Shown here piece by piece: positions 9,185 through 19,245 of a stretch of 64,000 nt of DNA (its first letter is position 1; the number at the start of each line of letters is the position of its first letter). Made by a program: the position numbers and the translations under genes. Origin of the DNA: Eretmocerus hayati (Eukaryota; Arthropoda; Insecta; Hymenoptera; Aphelinidae); NCBI GenBank assembly GCA_029851415.1, contig CM056741.1, forward strand, positions 71,290,282 through 71,354,281, given 5' to 3'. The notes beneath the pieces are model-generated. The model had not been told where the DNA came from, searched no databases, and saw only the letters and a list, made by a program, of their open reading frames with translations.

Positions 9185-9327
9185 CTGATTTCTGTCATTA
9201 CTAAAAATAACTAACCATGACTACCCGTCATTACTAATCAGACTAACAAATCGAACCATGATTCGCCACATCCGTGTCCTCGCGATAACACCACCGCTAG
9301 GTACTAAAGTCATCAACCTGATTACAG
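9185..9327 (+). promoter_or_regulatory. pol-env intergenic stretch with candidate splice acceptor
   Basis: The env ATG is immediately preceded by TTACAG (9322-9327), a reasonable 3' splice site. Errantivirus env is normally translated from a spliced subgenomic RNA, so 9327/9328 is a plausible acceptor. The donor was not located. Confidence 0.35.
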
Positions 9328-11322
9328 ATGGAATGGGCAAGAGTCATCTTACTGGTTGTAATTATCAAATCAACTCATGGACTCATCGGATATGATTGTG
9401 GGTCTCGGAAGCTCGACGTTACCACCTTATCACTGAAAGATATCGGAGAATGCGAGATACCGGATTTCAACATCAATGCCACCGAACAATATGTCCAGTT
9501 ACTTCAAATTAACGAGTTTACCGAGACCCACGTCATCCAGTGCAAAATCGAAGTCCGACGACATATATTCCGCTGTGGAATGTTCAGCCATTTGTCTGCC
9601 GTACATAACGGACTCGACGAATACATCTACGAGATCAGTAGAAGTTCCTGCGAAGAAGCACACAGAACAGGAACATTCAACTTCGGGAATTCAATTATTA
9701 TTAGAGGGTTAAAACCCAATAGTACTTCCTCTCACTCTATAACTCTTGCGGGAACTATTGATTCCGATGGAACGTGTTCCGGAGTGTCATATGCTGACCC
9801 GTTTGGTAGTTGGAAAGAAGTAGTAGTTCAAGGTTCACTAAAAATAACTTTGCAAGATTACACCGGTCAAATTAGTATCGAAGATAATAAGATACACTTG
9901 TCAACCGGAACCAAATGTGCCCTCGGAATCAATAATTGTCTCGACCTAGATGGAGGCTATGCGTTCTGGGATTCGATTCCCAGAGATAGTTGTAAGTTCG
10001 ATCGATATGGTATACTATACGAAGGTATGGCCCACAAAATGGTGGATTACGATGTAGGTCAGGGTCAGACAGTCTATTCATTGGCGACTAAAGATGTTAC
10101 TTTTGCTTTAACGGTAAAGGGAAAATCAAATATCTGCGGTTATACTATCACTCTCACAGAGCATCCAAAACTTGTTATATACGAAACGCATAAGAGTCAG
10201 TCGCTTCCCATTCGAGGCAATTCGGTCGCGATCGCCAATCTTGATATTTTCGCTTACGTAAACTCCAAATTTGTTTATGTGGAGAAGCACATTCGGTCGC
10301 AAATAAAACAACTATATCGCGACGTTCTCACTCAGAGATGCAACCTAGAAAGACAAACCATCCGAAACTCTCTCTCAATTGCCACTCAAGCACCGGACGA
10401 ATTCGCATTCGACTTAATGAAAGGCCCGGGTTACATGGCTGTAACAGCTGGAGAAGTAGTACATATAGTCAAATGTATTCCTGTAGAAGTCAAGGTCCAC
10501 CATAGCGAGCTCTGCTACGCGGAACTCCGGGTGTCACGAAATAACGAAACCTTCTACCTCACACCAAGAACTCACATCCTAAAATCAAGGGGGATTGAAA
10601 TGCCGTGCAATAATTTATTGCCTCCATACTATCATATCGACGGAACCTGGTACAAAATGATACCTCGTCCAGTAGAGTCAATACCCCCTACTGTCATGAA
10701 ACCCGCGTCGAAAGCGACTTGGTCATACACGAACCCCTCTGAACTAGCGGTCAGTGGAATTTATACGGAATCAGATATCGAGCAGCTTCGCGAACGTATC
10801 ATGTTTCCATTCGAAAAACCAGCATTACTTAATGACTTGGCTAGAGAGATTCGAGGCCATCCCGTCGAAGACAAAGATGGTACAATACTTAAATTGCTCA
10901 ATGAAGAAGCAGTAGAACGCATCATGGATTCTACTTGGAACCGTCTGTGGTCCAAATTTATGACTTTCGGCACAGTTAGTGCCGGAATAATAGCTGTGCT
11001 CATGATATTTCAAGTTATCAAATCCGTCATCGAAATACTCATTCATGGGTACGCACTTCATTCAGTCTATGGATGGTCAATTCATCTATTGGGCGCTGTA
11101 TGGTCGTCATTGGCTCATTTACTGATTTATATGGCTCAAGCCAGACCAGCAGGTGAACCAATTCCAACCGAGGAATTGGAGGCAATTCATGTCAACACCG
11201 ACACCAAGCCTCACTCAAATCAAGACCCTTCAGCTCCCAAATCAAACCTTTACCCTACAGCCTCAGTCAACGAGGAACTGCAAGAAATAAAACAAAATAA
11301 GACCTTCTTCCAAGTCAAGTAA
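9328..11322 (+). CDS. env: Envelope glycoprotein, chuvirus-like rather than baculovirus-F-like
   Basis: A 664-residue type I membrane glycoprotein that would mediate entry of enveloped particles. It has a signal peptide (about 1-18, ending at STHG before LIGYDC), a cysteine-rich ectodomain with N-glycosylation sequons (e.g. N50-A-T), a transmembrane segment at about 549-570 and a second hydrophobic stretch (about 571-610), then a hydrophilic tail. I see no furin-type site followed by a fusion peptide, as expected for the F-like Env of gypsy. The N-terminal block (GYDC, LSLKDIGECEIP, a YVQLLQINEF segment, CGMFSHLSAVHNG) resembles, from my memory of the family, glycoproteins of chu-like negative-strand RNA viruses that insect retroelements have captured. 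The membrane topology is clear; the family assignment is tentative. There is no internal stop. Confidence 0.8.
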   Translation: MEWARVILLVVIIKSTHGLIGYDCGSRKLDVTTLSLKDIGECEIPDFNINATEQYVQLLQINEFTETHVIQCKIEVRRHIFRCGMFSHLSAVHNGLDEYIYEISRSSCEEAHRTGTFNFGNSIIIRGLKPNSTSSHSITLAGTIDSDGTCSGVSYADPFGSWKEVVVQGSLKITLQDYTGQISIEDNKIHLSTGTKCALGINNCLDLDGGYAFWDSIPRDSCKFDRYGILYEGMAHKMVDYDVGQGQTVYSLATKDVTFALTVKGKSNICGYTITLTEHPKLVIYETHKSQSLPIRGNSVAIANLDIFAYVNSKFVYVEKHIRSQIKQLYRDVLTQRCNLERQTIRNSLSIATQAPDEFAFDLMKGPGYMAVTAGEVVHIVKCIPVEVKVHHSELCYAELRVSRNNETFYLTPRTHILKSRGIEMPCNNLLPPYYHIDGTWYKMIPRPVESIPPTVMKPASKATWSYTNPSELAVSGIYTESDIEQLRERIMFPFEKPALLNDLAREIRGHPVEDKDGTILKLLNEEAVERIMDSTWNRLWSKFMTFGTVSAGIIAVLMIFQVIKSVIEILIHGYALHSVYGWSIHLLGAVWSSLAHLLIYMAQARPAGEPIPTEELEAIHVNTDTKPHSNQDPSAPKSNLYPTASVNEELQEIKQNKTFFQVK

Positions 11323-11490
11323 TCCGCGCTAACAATTGAAGTAACGTCAAATCATTCTCAAATCAAAACTTATCCTTCCTATTTTCTTTCCCTTCTCTTG
11401 TTTTCATAAGAACCCATCCACAGGACGAAATAGATCCACCTGTCACCAAGAGAGCACTTGCTGTTCGCTTTGACTCCATCAAGTGTTTTT

Positions 11491-11500
11491 AGGGTGGGGG
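11491..11500 (+). promoter_or_regulatory. Polypurine tract, plus-strand primer
   Basis: AGGGTGGGGG is almost all purine and lies just before a segment beginning TGTGATGTCG, the expected arrangement of PPT and 3' LTR. It lies 168 bases after the env stop codon. Confidence 0.6.
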
Positions 11501-12152
11501 TGTGATGTCGAAGCCATCCTCAGAAAAATTTTTTCTTTTCGTCCACGAGACAAGAGAGAGCAGCCCATATCTCTCTCTCGCCTCGGTTCCGAAAATACCC
11601 TCCTATTCTACAACTTTTATTATCGGGCAGTAAATTAAACATCTCGGTCGTTTACATCCATGGCACAAGCGAACGGAGTGCATTGACGGGGCAGCGTCTA
11701 TCTTATTGCGTTATAGCGCAGCTGTCTCGAGCGAGGCAAGCACGCTGAGAAAAGACATCACATATTCGTGACCCGAGTTGCACTCGACTTAAAGCATGCA
11801 TGGGAATCGAGTGGAAATCGGACCCCGAAAATGTGATTAGATATTAACAAGCGGATGCAGCTGCGGGCGATAAAATAAACCAATAGCTCTCGGTATTCTA
11901 TGCGTCGCATCACTTCTTGCCGCTCTCAAGAGCAACAAGAGGCGGATGACGAAAGCCTATGATACAAAGAGCTCACGTCTACGCATTGGGCCGTTTACGA
12001 CTTTCGGCGCCAGCAAGCGACGGCAGCACGTATACGAGCCTATCGCATTTTCACTTTTCCGGGAAGTGAATGAACCCGAGTATGCCAATGAATAGAATGA
12101 ATACTACCAACTATTCACGGGTGGCCCTGAGCGGTCATTGCCCTCGACCACA
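11501..12152 (+). repeat. Putative 3' LTR of the gypsy-class element
   Basis: The segment starts with TG after a polypurine tract, has a composition like the element and ends near ...CGACCACA just before AT-rich sequence resumes. An AATAAA lies at 11874-11879. It remains putative because no second copy is visible upstream, so the LTR nature cannot be proved by duplication, and the 3' limit is approximate. Confidence 0.45.
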
Positions 12153-13609
12153 AAAGGTTCAAATGAAAAAATATTGTAATTAATTTTTACACAAGAGTAA
12201 CAATAATCCCTAAAATTAGGAAGGTCATGATCATCTAGTTATACTCACTTATTCATTTTTGGTTAGAAGAAAAGGATAGAAAACCATGTCAAACAAAAAA
12301 ATTATGGATTCAAAAAACTATTGGAGGCTACATAACCTCAATATTAATTAAGCAGTAGTTTGGGAGATGTAAAATTCCCTCTAAAAAATAATTGAAATAA
12401 GGAAACAATTATTATTAACGTCAGAAAACGACGACAATTCTTGATATCTCAGCAGTTATTCATTACTTTTACTTGACATCATAAAATGTCTTATTTCTAT
12501 TCATTTATTATGATATTATGAATTGCCATGTTTTTACTAAATTGTGGGAAGAAACCGTGTGAAAATTATACTCAAACAAAAAAAAAGGGGAAATAATATT
12601 GGCAATATAACCTTAAAGCCAATTAGTTATAAGAAATATTTATACAAAAACCAAGTAGATTAAGGAGATCACGGTGGATTGCACCAAATAGAACAATCAC
12701 ACAATTCTACCTCAAAAACGAGAGACTGACAAACAACAATAGTAGAAATACCAACAATATTGTATAATGGATCAAAATAGTCAAAAAAATAGAACCCGTG
12801 CCTCCATCTAGTAGCTGTAAGTTTAGAATATTTTCCCCCTCTTGGGAAATGCATTCACTCCAGCAAAGACGCCCGTAGGAGGATAATGAAAAACTCAGGC
12901 GACTCTGGTGTAGTGATGCAGCTCTTACTCCCACCCTAACATAGTTTTTAAAAAGGGCACGCCCGCTCAAAAATGGTAGCACTTCGGTCTCGGACGTAGA
13001 CCTTGAAGTATCGTCAAATTTATCGGGTTGATAACATTGCATTACTAAATTGTCAATTTTTGTATTTTCTCTAAAGTTAAATAAACTCAATTATCTATTT
13101 CTCCAAATTCAAATTTCTTTTCTTTTCTTCTTAAAATTAAATTCCGGTGTTCCAAAATCTCGTGAAATCTTCAGCAACACCAGCACGAGAGCAGCAGAAA
13201 CAGAGATTCTTCAGAGGTGTTCAAGGTTGGTAAAAAAGTGTTCATACGTACTAACATTAAAATAAACTGGAATCTGTTGAGCTATCAAAATAAGCGACAT
13301 TCCTTCGCACGTAGTACCTCTGCCACGGTTATTCTGAGGCGAGGAACAGGCGAGTGAGGAAAGTTACAAATATTTTAACAGAATGACGTTTTGGAAGGAA
13401 CAAAACGTTATTTTGTTAAATGTTTTTAAATAAAATTATACGCGCCAAAAAAAGTTACTAACCATAGACTAATCATTCTTCCGCGTACTTTGCCCGAGTT
13501 ATTCGCGGAGTCCCGCGAGACTCAAAAAGAGTAAATTCTGCGCATCAGAAATGCGCGATGTGACAAAACGTGAAAAAAAACAGCGTAGAACCCAAAAACA
13601 CAGATCGGA
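12153..13609. other. AT-rich flank, no assignable gene
   Basis: The first 1.1 kb is strongly AT-rich, like 1-1290, and the rest is mixed. A 127-codon minus-strand ORF (12707-13090) ends in a hydrophobic stretch, but no start context, homology or splice structure supports it. Confidence 0.3.
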
Positions 13610-14045
13610 ACCACGTTTTTTTCTAGAAGAACACGCAATTTTACATCAAAATATGGATTTCCAGATTTTTAAAAAATTAGGTTTTTGAGGAAATGAATTT
13701 TTTCTGTTTTTCACCTTTTTGCTCATAGGGGGCGTCCGTAGCCTCAAAAAGAAATTTTCGAAACATATTTCGATAGATTTTTCGAAGACCTTTCAAATGC
13801 CACTATTTGCGTGGTCGTATCTTACCTCAAGTCGGAACTACACCCATTTTACTGAAAAAAGATTGGTATTTTTTCCTAAAAACACTATCACAAAGATATT
13901 CCCCACGGAAACAAAAAATTTTTTTTTCAGCCCATAGAGGGTGAAAAGTTCATTTTTTGGACCATAGAATCGATTAAGAATAGTGGAAAAACAATCTGAG
14001 ATATGTCTGCAATTCGTGGTCCGCTTTCGCGCGGAATTACTCATA
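13610..14045 (+). repeat. Diverged single-arm fragment of the 50.5-53.2 kb foldback family
   Basis: This segment aligns in the same orientation with about 52455-52905, the right arm of the large palindrome. Shared landmarks are GAACACGCAATTTTAC-like text, a CATAGGGGG block, 'CCATAGAATCGA' and 'AATCTGAGA' followed by a GTGGAATT/GCGGAATT box. The order of landmarks is conserved while sequence identity is moderate. It is therefore an older, truncated copy of the same repeat without the opposing arm. Confidence 0.7.
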
Positions 14046-14894
14046 TTTTATTCGTTGTTCTTCCCCCAAACAACCTTGAAGACTCTACGAAAACTTACTC
14101 TCTCCAGAATTGATTCATCATCTTTCTCAGCAATTATCTATATTCCTATCAGGTCAGTCACTCATGCGCAGTCTTTGCTTGAGTTGAAGCACGCTTGCAG
14201 TGGGATAGGAATAATCAATTCCATTCATAGAAAAGTGTCGGGAGTGAGGAAATTTGATGGAAACGTGCAATAAAGTCAAATCCCCAACCCAGCACAAAAT
14301 TTTACGTTAAGCAGCCTCGCATCATGATGTAATCATACAAAAGTCGAACAATGCTGCCTAATTTGAGAGTTATCGATAACTCACCTCGCAAGCAACCTCA
14401 GCTCATAAGATTATACCAGTGTCATCCTAATGATAATTTATGGCCGTTTATTAAACTTCATTAACTTCTGCACGGTCGATTTATACACGACAGTACTATC
14501 TCGAGCAACTGTTAGATTATAATTATTTCAGACTTTCATGTGCGCGGTTGCATTTAAATGTTGCATCTCTAGATGTATGCACTATACGCGCACAAACCCT
14601 GAATGTGAGTACTATAGCAAAAATCACGATTGCTCGACCTCCCTCGTTTTTGCTCCGTTTTGTTCTCGTCGTCGGAGCCCGAGCATGTCTAGACTAAGAG
14701 TTTTGTCTGATGAAAGTTCCCTTTTGTTTAAACAATGTGTGCAAGTGTTGTAAGCCAGAATGATAAGGTAACAATTCTTTGTACACGGTATTATCTGTAT
14801 ATTTGTAATCATGGTACTCAAAAGCCTGCATTTATGTTTGTTGCAGGTGCCTTCTCTGTTCACATTTATATGTACTTTGGCACCTCAACCTCAA
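14046..14894. other. Unassigned sequence
   Basis: No gene, repeat or signal that I can support. Confidence 0.4.
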
Positions 14895-14897
14895 TTA

Positions 14898-15360
14898 GGC
14901 CCGAATTTTTAGTCGTTGGCATTGGTTATGGTTTTGGTCATGACCGATACCTTGCATGGTACGCGATTCAAGAATTAGATCGGAAAATAAGTTTTGAGTC
15001 AAAATGTTCGAACTAATGTACTAAATGTGACTACAGCCGCAAGTCTGTTGAAATATCAGTGGTGAAAATTGTCCTACATGTACAGAAATTATGATTTGTG
15101 CTCTTGCGCGAATCGTGAGTGACAAGGTTATGAATCGAGACCATAGTTGTAGCAAACGCGTGGATCACCAATTCTATGCTGAAAGACAGTTTTCAATACT
15201 GGAATTTCGACAAACGAGTGGCTGTAGTCACATTTAGCACATGAGCCAGAAAAATTTGACTTAAAACTAATTTTCTGACCGAATTTATGAATCGCGTACC
15301 ATGCAAGGTATTGGTCATGACCAAAACCATGACCAATACCAACGACTATAAATTCGGGCC
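14898..15360. mobile_element. Foldback MITE flanked by TTA, PIF/Harbinger-like
   Basis: The arms (about 14898-15080 and 15178-15360) are inverted copies starting GGCCCGAATTT(T/A)TAGTCG. Both ends abut TTA (14895-14897 and 15361-15363), a 3 bp target duplication typical of PIF/Harbinger insertions. There is no ORF, so it is non-autonomous. Inside each arm a GGTCATGACC-type motif adds local dyad symmetry. The superfamily call rests on the TSD only. Confidence 0.65.
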
Positions 15361-15634
15361 TTAGTCTAATAAACCTCAAACTGTTTCTACACATCGCCTG
15401 TATTATTCTGCAATTTCCTGAATTACTGCAAAAGCTTTCTAACAGGTTATGGGCCCAGCCCGGTAACCAAGGAATTGCGAATGTAGACAGTGAGGTTGAA
15501 GTGAGGTTAAGCGCATGTCAGAGCAAGTTTTGTTTGTGAAGTCTGAGAACTATTTTGACTGCTGTTGAGGCTGAATAGTCAAAGATTGTTGTTCACGTAC
15601 AAGTCAGCATTGTCAAGAAGTACAAATCACTGTC

Positions 15635-16785
15635 ATGGATTCAGTGACCTCCTAACTTGAACATTTGTCAGAAGATTTATAAGGACAAGTGAATCATGTA
15701 TCTTCGAAGTTCAAACTAAACCTAGCGCTGGGGTCCAAAGATTCGTATGATATTGCAAGTGGAGTTGTCGTGAAACCTGATAGACCAAACAACAACGCTG
15801 AAGTATCGGCATGAATAAAAAAGGATTTGGATGCACAAACCCTTATAGGTTTAAATGTAAGAAGCTCTATAACCAGAAAAATAGCTAATCGTACGTTTGC
15901 ATATGCCATGTTTAGCAAATTAGAGATATTGCATGGTAAGAAATCTGAAGTGACTGTCGAAGAATTACAAAGAATGTTTTTTGCTTATGTCTATAATCAT
16001 GAAAAGTCAGTAGTAGAAAATTGTTTTCAAATACAGCAAATTGCTGATGATCTGAAGTCTGAAGGAGATGAAATCAAAGATTCTTCGATAATGACTAGGA
16101 TTTTAGGAGCTCTACCTCCAAAACTTCATCATTTTAGAGCAGCGTGGGACAGTACCAGTGCTGCTGATAAAAATTTGAGTACTTCGATAGAACGTTTACA
16201 GTTAGAGGAAGACAGGCTCAATGAATGTGAGAGAATATATGGAAGTAGTGGTCAGAATGCTTTTCTCTCTAAGAGCAACAAAAGTAGAAGATTTGAAGTC
16301 AAGTATGAAAACACTAAACAAGGTCAGTTTAACGATCTTTGTCACAAATGTAAGCAGCCAGGACATTACAAAAAATATTGTCGCAATAAACCATGTGCTG
16401 AATATTTAGAGCATTGCAAAACTATTTATCCATGTAATAATTGTCAGAAAATTGGTCACTTTGCCAAAGATTGCACTGAGCCACCAAAAGAGTCTAGAAG
16501 TCAAAGTTCAAATTCCAGCGATAAGCCTCGGAGAGAACATTTGACTATTGGTTTGTCTGTTGCAAAAATGGAATACATAAAGTCTTTGAAAGATTGTCAG
16601 GAATTGTGGTACCAAGATAGTGCTACAACTCAACATATCACCTCTCGTAAAGAGTTGTTCCACAACTATCAACTACTCGATGAATCAGTATCAGTAATCA
16701 TAGGGAATGCTAGTGAAATACAAGGTATTGGTATTGGGGATATAAACATGGAAGGTCACAATGGCAAGGAATGGTATAAAATTGT
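15635..16785 (+). pseudogene. Ty1/copia gag and protease region, inactivated
   Basis: One frame runs from an ATG at 15635 through a copia-type Gag. It contains three in-frame stops, TAA 15653-15655, TAA 15680-15682 and TGA 15812-15814; beyond the last the frame is open to the insertion. The Gag core includes LGALPPKLHHF and two CCHC zinc knuckles (CHKCKQPGHYKKYC and CNNCQKIGHFAKDC). The protease start reads YQDSATTQHIT, with alanine where the catalytic DSG/DTG triad has glycine. The region ends where a 1.3 kb LTR-like element has inserted, flanked by ACTGT repeats. Confidence 0.8.
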
Positions 16786-16864
16786 ACTGTGACGTGCGCA
16801 TGCACTTTTGATTGTTTCTTATCGGCATCCACATATATTTCCGCATCAGAAGTAAAAAAGGTAA

Positions 16865-17201
16865 GTACGCCGCGTACGCACCTTCAATAGTACACCGCAT
16901 GAACATCGAACATGTACGCGCCACAAATAGTACACATTCCGATTTCTTATTTTGTACGCGTCGTCAATAGTACATTTTATCAATTCCTAACTCTGTACGC
17001 GCATCCCATAGTACAGCTTTGCCCTTAGAAATGTACGCGCATCCCGTAGTACATTTTGTTCGTTTCAATGTACGCGCGGACTATAGTACAGCTTTGACGT
17101 TAGTACGCGCGTCATGTAGTACAATTTGACTCACAGTTCGTGAACGCTTCCGCAATAGTACAACAGAATTTCTTGCGTTGTACGCCCAACGCGCGTACAT
17201 G
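16865..17201 (+). repeat. U3 tandem array, about nine units of GTACGCG-N7-TAGTAC
   Basis: Units recur every 33-45 bases (near 16873, 16913, 16953, 16994, 17031, 17069, 17102, 17142 and 17179). Each joins GTACGCG to TAGTACA through about seven variable bases and is nearly palindromic. The array sits upstream of the TATA box, where LTR enhancers lie; the first and last units are degenerate. Confidence 0.75.
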
Positions 17202-17210
17202 CTTTTTGCC

Positions 17211-17219
17211 TATAAAAAA
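17211..17219 (+). promoter_or_regulatory. TATA box of the solo LTR
   Basis: TATAAAAAA follows the array directly, and GGCTCAGTAGCTCATTCC about 25 bases downstream is a suitable start-site region. Confidence 0.55.
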
Positions 17220-17520
17220 CCGAGCATTCAAGGCTCAGTAGCTCATTCCGATCTCAGCTCGCCGTTGCGACGCTGCCTCCACGACACTCGGCCACGTCTT
17301 GGCCATCGACGCTCCGCCACGATCCTAGAGATTCCGTCGCGACTCTCTTCCCGACCGGAAGTTCCGAACTCATCTCAGACATAGTGCAGTGAATGGCCTC
17401 ACGCCATGAGTGACAAAGTGTGTGTTGTGTTCGTATTCCGCACCTCGAATACCGAATCGCAATTGAACCTTGAGTGTGTACGTATCATTCGTATACCTAG
17501 TCCGCCAGCCACTCCTACGG

Positions 17521-17705
17521 CGCACAGTGGGGCCCGCGCATCTCTCTAGGGCTCAGTGCCACGCAAATTCTCAACTTATTGCCATGTTCGGGAACGAGGA
17601 ACGTTGCTTTCAGTTATCAGAATACCGTCCGATCCCGGACACGGTGATAAGTTGAGAATTTGCGTGGCGCTGAGCCCTAGAAAGATGCCCTGGCCCCACT
17701 GTGCG
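17521..17705. repeat. Inverted repeat with 63 bp arms nested in the solo LTR
   Basis: Arms 17521-17583 and 17643-17705 start GCACAGTGGGGCC and are about 90% complementary, separated by 59 bases. It is probably a small MITE that landed in the LTR. Confidence 0.65.
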
Positions 17706-17814
17706 GCGGTATAAAGTCAGTTTTGGAGGCAACTCGGAGTCACAGTATGCGTTTTTCCGGATAAAATCATTGTATACGGTCCGCGCACCGGCAACTGAGA
17801 CGCGACGTGACTTG

Positions 17815-18015
17815 ATGGATCGCAAGGACCAACGCCGTCCCCGCTCCAAAGTCTACGTTCCTCGGTCCTCGACCGAGTACCAACAAGTCATCTACGGGCT
17901 GCAGCAAGCCAAGAAGCTGGCTCGTCTTGGAGCGTTGCAAGCCGCAGTGACCACGCAACCCGAGACTGCTCAACCACCGAGAATCTCGTCTCCGAACAGC
18001 GAGACGCGGGAGTAA
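17815..18015 (+). CDS. Small ORF in the solo LTR, doubtful
   Basis: ATG 17815 opens a 66-codon frame (MDRKDQRRPRSKVYVPRSST and on) ending at TAA inside GGGAGTAAGT, which also resembles a splice donor. The product is basic, then glutamine- and alanine-rich. I do not recognise it. Some retroelements start leader or gag sequence near the LTR end, but nothing here proves translation. Confidence 0.2.
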   Translation: MDRKDQRRPRSKVYVPRSSTEYQQVIYGLQQAKKLARLGALQAAVTTQPETAQPPRISSPNSETRE

Positions 18016-18096
18016 GTCGTACTCTCATTGACAGGGATCCCGAGGGATTTGCCACACATCCAACCCCCTTCCCAAAGGATCAAGTCAGGGCACTGT

Positions 18097-18640
18097 CAAC
18101 TGAAAGATGTTTTACATGTTCCTGAGATGCCATTCAATCTATTTTCAGGAGTTCGTATGCTCGACAGGAAACATATTCAAATATCAGACTCAAAGTATTC
18201 ATTCTTTAAGGTCATTGGTACTGATGAGATAGCTTCAGTAGCTCTATGAGATGGTGTTTTATTTAGGATGTTATTCAGGCTTGAAAATAAATACCACCCA
18301 AGTGTTGGAGTTAAAATTGATGTTAATTTGAATTCAATCAAGTAACTTGAGTCAGAATTTTTGAAAGGGTCTGAAACTCGTTTTGTGGGGAAGTCTATAA
18401 AACTTTGATATGAAGATTTTGCACAACAAAATGTCAATCAAGTCAGAGAAATTTTGAAAAGAAATGGAATCAAATATGTTGAAGACTGGGGCAATTACAT
18501 ATGTGAAGGTTGTGTACACGGCAAACAACACAGGGTTTCTCACCCTCGAGATTTGAAAGTATGATTTGATATTTTCTTCTTAGGAAAGGTTGAGATTGGA
18601 TTTCATGGAACAAGATTAACGGTAACCATTCATCTTTTGA
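18097..18640 (+). pseudogene. Ty1/copia GAG-pre-integrase remnant
   Basis: Immediately after the solo LTR the copia reading resumes, shifted by one base relative to the upstream part. It reads LKDVLHVPEMPFNLFSG and, after several stops, NVNQVREILKRNGIKY then CEGCVHGKQHRVSHP, the zinc-binding pre-integrase signature. In-frame stops at 18247 and beyond break it. Further downstream nothing of the integrase core is recognisable. Confidence 0.75.
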
Positions 18641-19245
18641 TAAGATGAGGAAAATTACTTCATTCTTTCAAGTGATATTGGATCCATACACAATTCTGTA
18701 AATCATCTGTACGTTATTATTATGAAAATTAAGCTTGGATGACTCTTCGAAATGTACAGATCGATTTCAGATCATTGATGTGAATCGTCTATGTTCTTGG
18801 GAATCCTTATGTTAGAGGGAGTGAGTAGACACAAGAGGGTGCAGTTCGGCACTTTCCCCGAACTACATGATTTTTTATTCAATTTTATGAGATTCATGAA
18901 TCCATACAATATGATAACCAATCAGATTGATATTATACTAGGGAATATAATATGAGTATCACAATCGTAGACTATATATCTATCTTAGCTATGTATGTTG
19001 TGACTTGATGATCCACTGAAGCCTAATGCTTTATTCGATAAATTTTTCTCAAATGATGATCAGCAAAATTTCATTACTTCACAAGATTTGAACTCCAATC
19101 ACGTTTTCGATTCGCTCTAAATCTAACTGCTTACTGGCGAAATCTCGATAAAAAATTATTGTATGAAAGTTGCGGTGAATTTAGAATACCGATTCATCAT
19201 CCTCGCTTCGTGTTTGAGTGACGGAATCGAGTCAAAAAGGGGGAG

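Larger units (their letters stand above)
1291..12152 (+). mobile_element. Ty3/gypsy-class (errantivirus-like) endogenous retroelement with accessory ORFs
   Basis: This is a composite LTR retroelement with all ORFs on the plus strand: three small ORFs, gag, pol and env, then a polypurine tract (11491-11500) and an LTR-like segment starting TGTGATGTCG. The pol order protease-RT-RNase H-integrase is diagnostic of Ty3/gypsy, and an env downstream makes it errantivirus-like. The boundaries are inferred from a change in base composition and are approximate. Gag, pol and env carry no premature stop or internal frameshift, so this copy looks young. A 5' LTR is not visible; it may be lost, or lie upstream of the window. 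Unusual contents are accessory ORFs before gag, a doubled protease, an extra macro-like domain in Pol and a non-baculoviral Env. Confidence 0.85.
16791..18091 (+). mobile_element. Solo-LTR-like insertion in the copia pseudogene
   Basis: The insertion separates copia protease from pre-integrase sequence and is flanked by ACTGT (16786-16790 and 18092-18096), a 5 bp duplication; the exact ends are ambiguous by a base or two, so TG...CA termini are possible. Inside are a tandem array (16865-17201), a TATA box (17211-17219) and an initiator-like GCTCAGTAGCTCATTC context, i.e. U3-promoter organisation. There is no gag or pol, so a solo LTR left by recombination is the simplest reading. The BEL/Pao or gypsy superfamily is possible. 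It also contains its own hairpin (17521-17705). Confidence 0.7.
15445..19245 (+). mobile_element. Decayed Ty1/copia retrotransposon, split by an LTR insertion
   Basis: A copia-type primer-binding site (GGTTATGGGCCCAG, 15445-15458) is followed by a gag-protease pseudogene, an interrupting solo-LTR-like insertion, the GAG-pre-integrase region and then unrecognisable sequence up to a polypurine-like AAAAAGGGGGAG (19234-19245). The RT and RNase H regions are too decayed or deleted to identify. LTRs were not confidently delimited. Stops and indels show that the copy is old. Confidence 0.7.

Noticed and set aside
12707..13090. 127-codon minus-strand ORF with hydrophobic C-terminus
   Set aside because: The AT-rich, T-run-driven hydrophobic tail and lack of homology make chance more likely.
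16865..17201. CRISPR-like array of short repeats
   Set aside because: Units are imperfect and spaced by 33-45 bases, with much of the unit shared; it lies in an LTR upstream of a TATA box in a eukaryotic genome.
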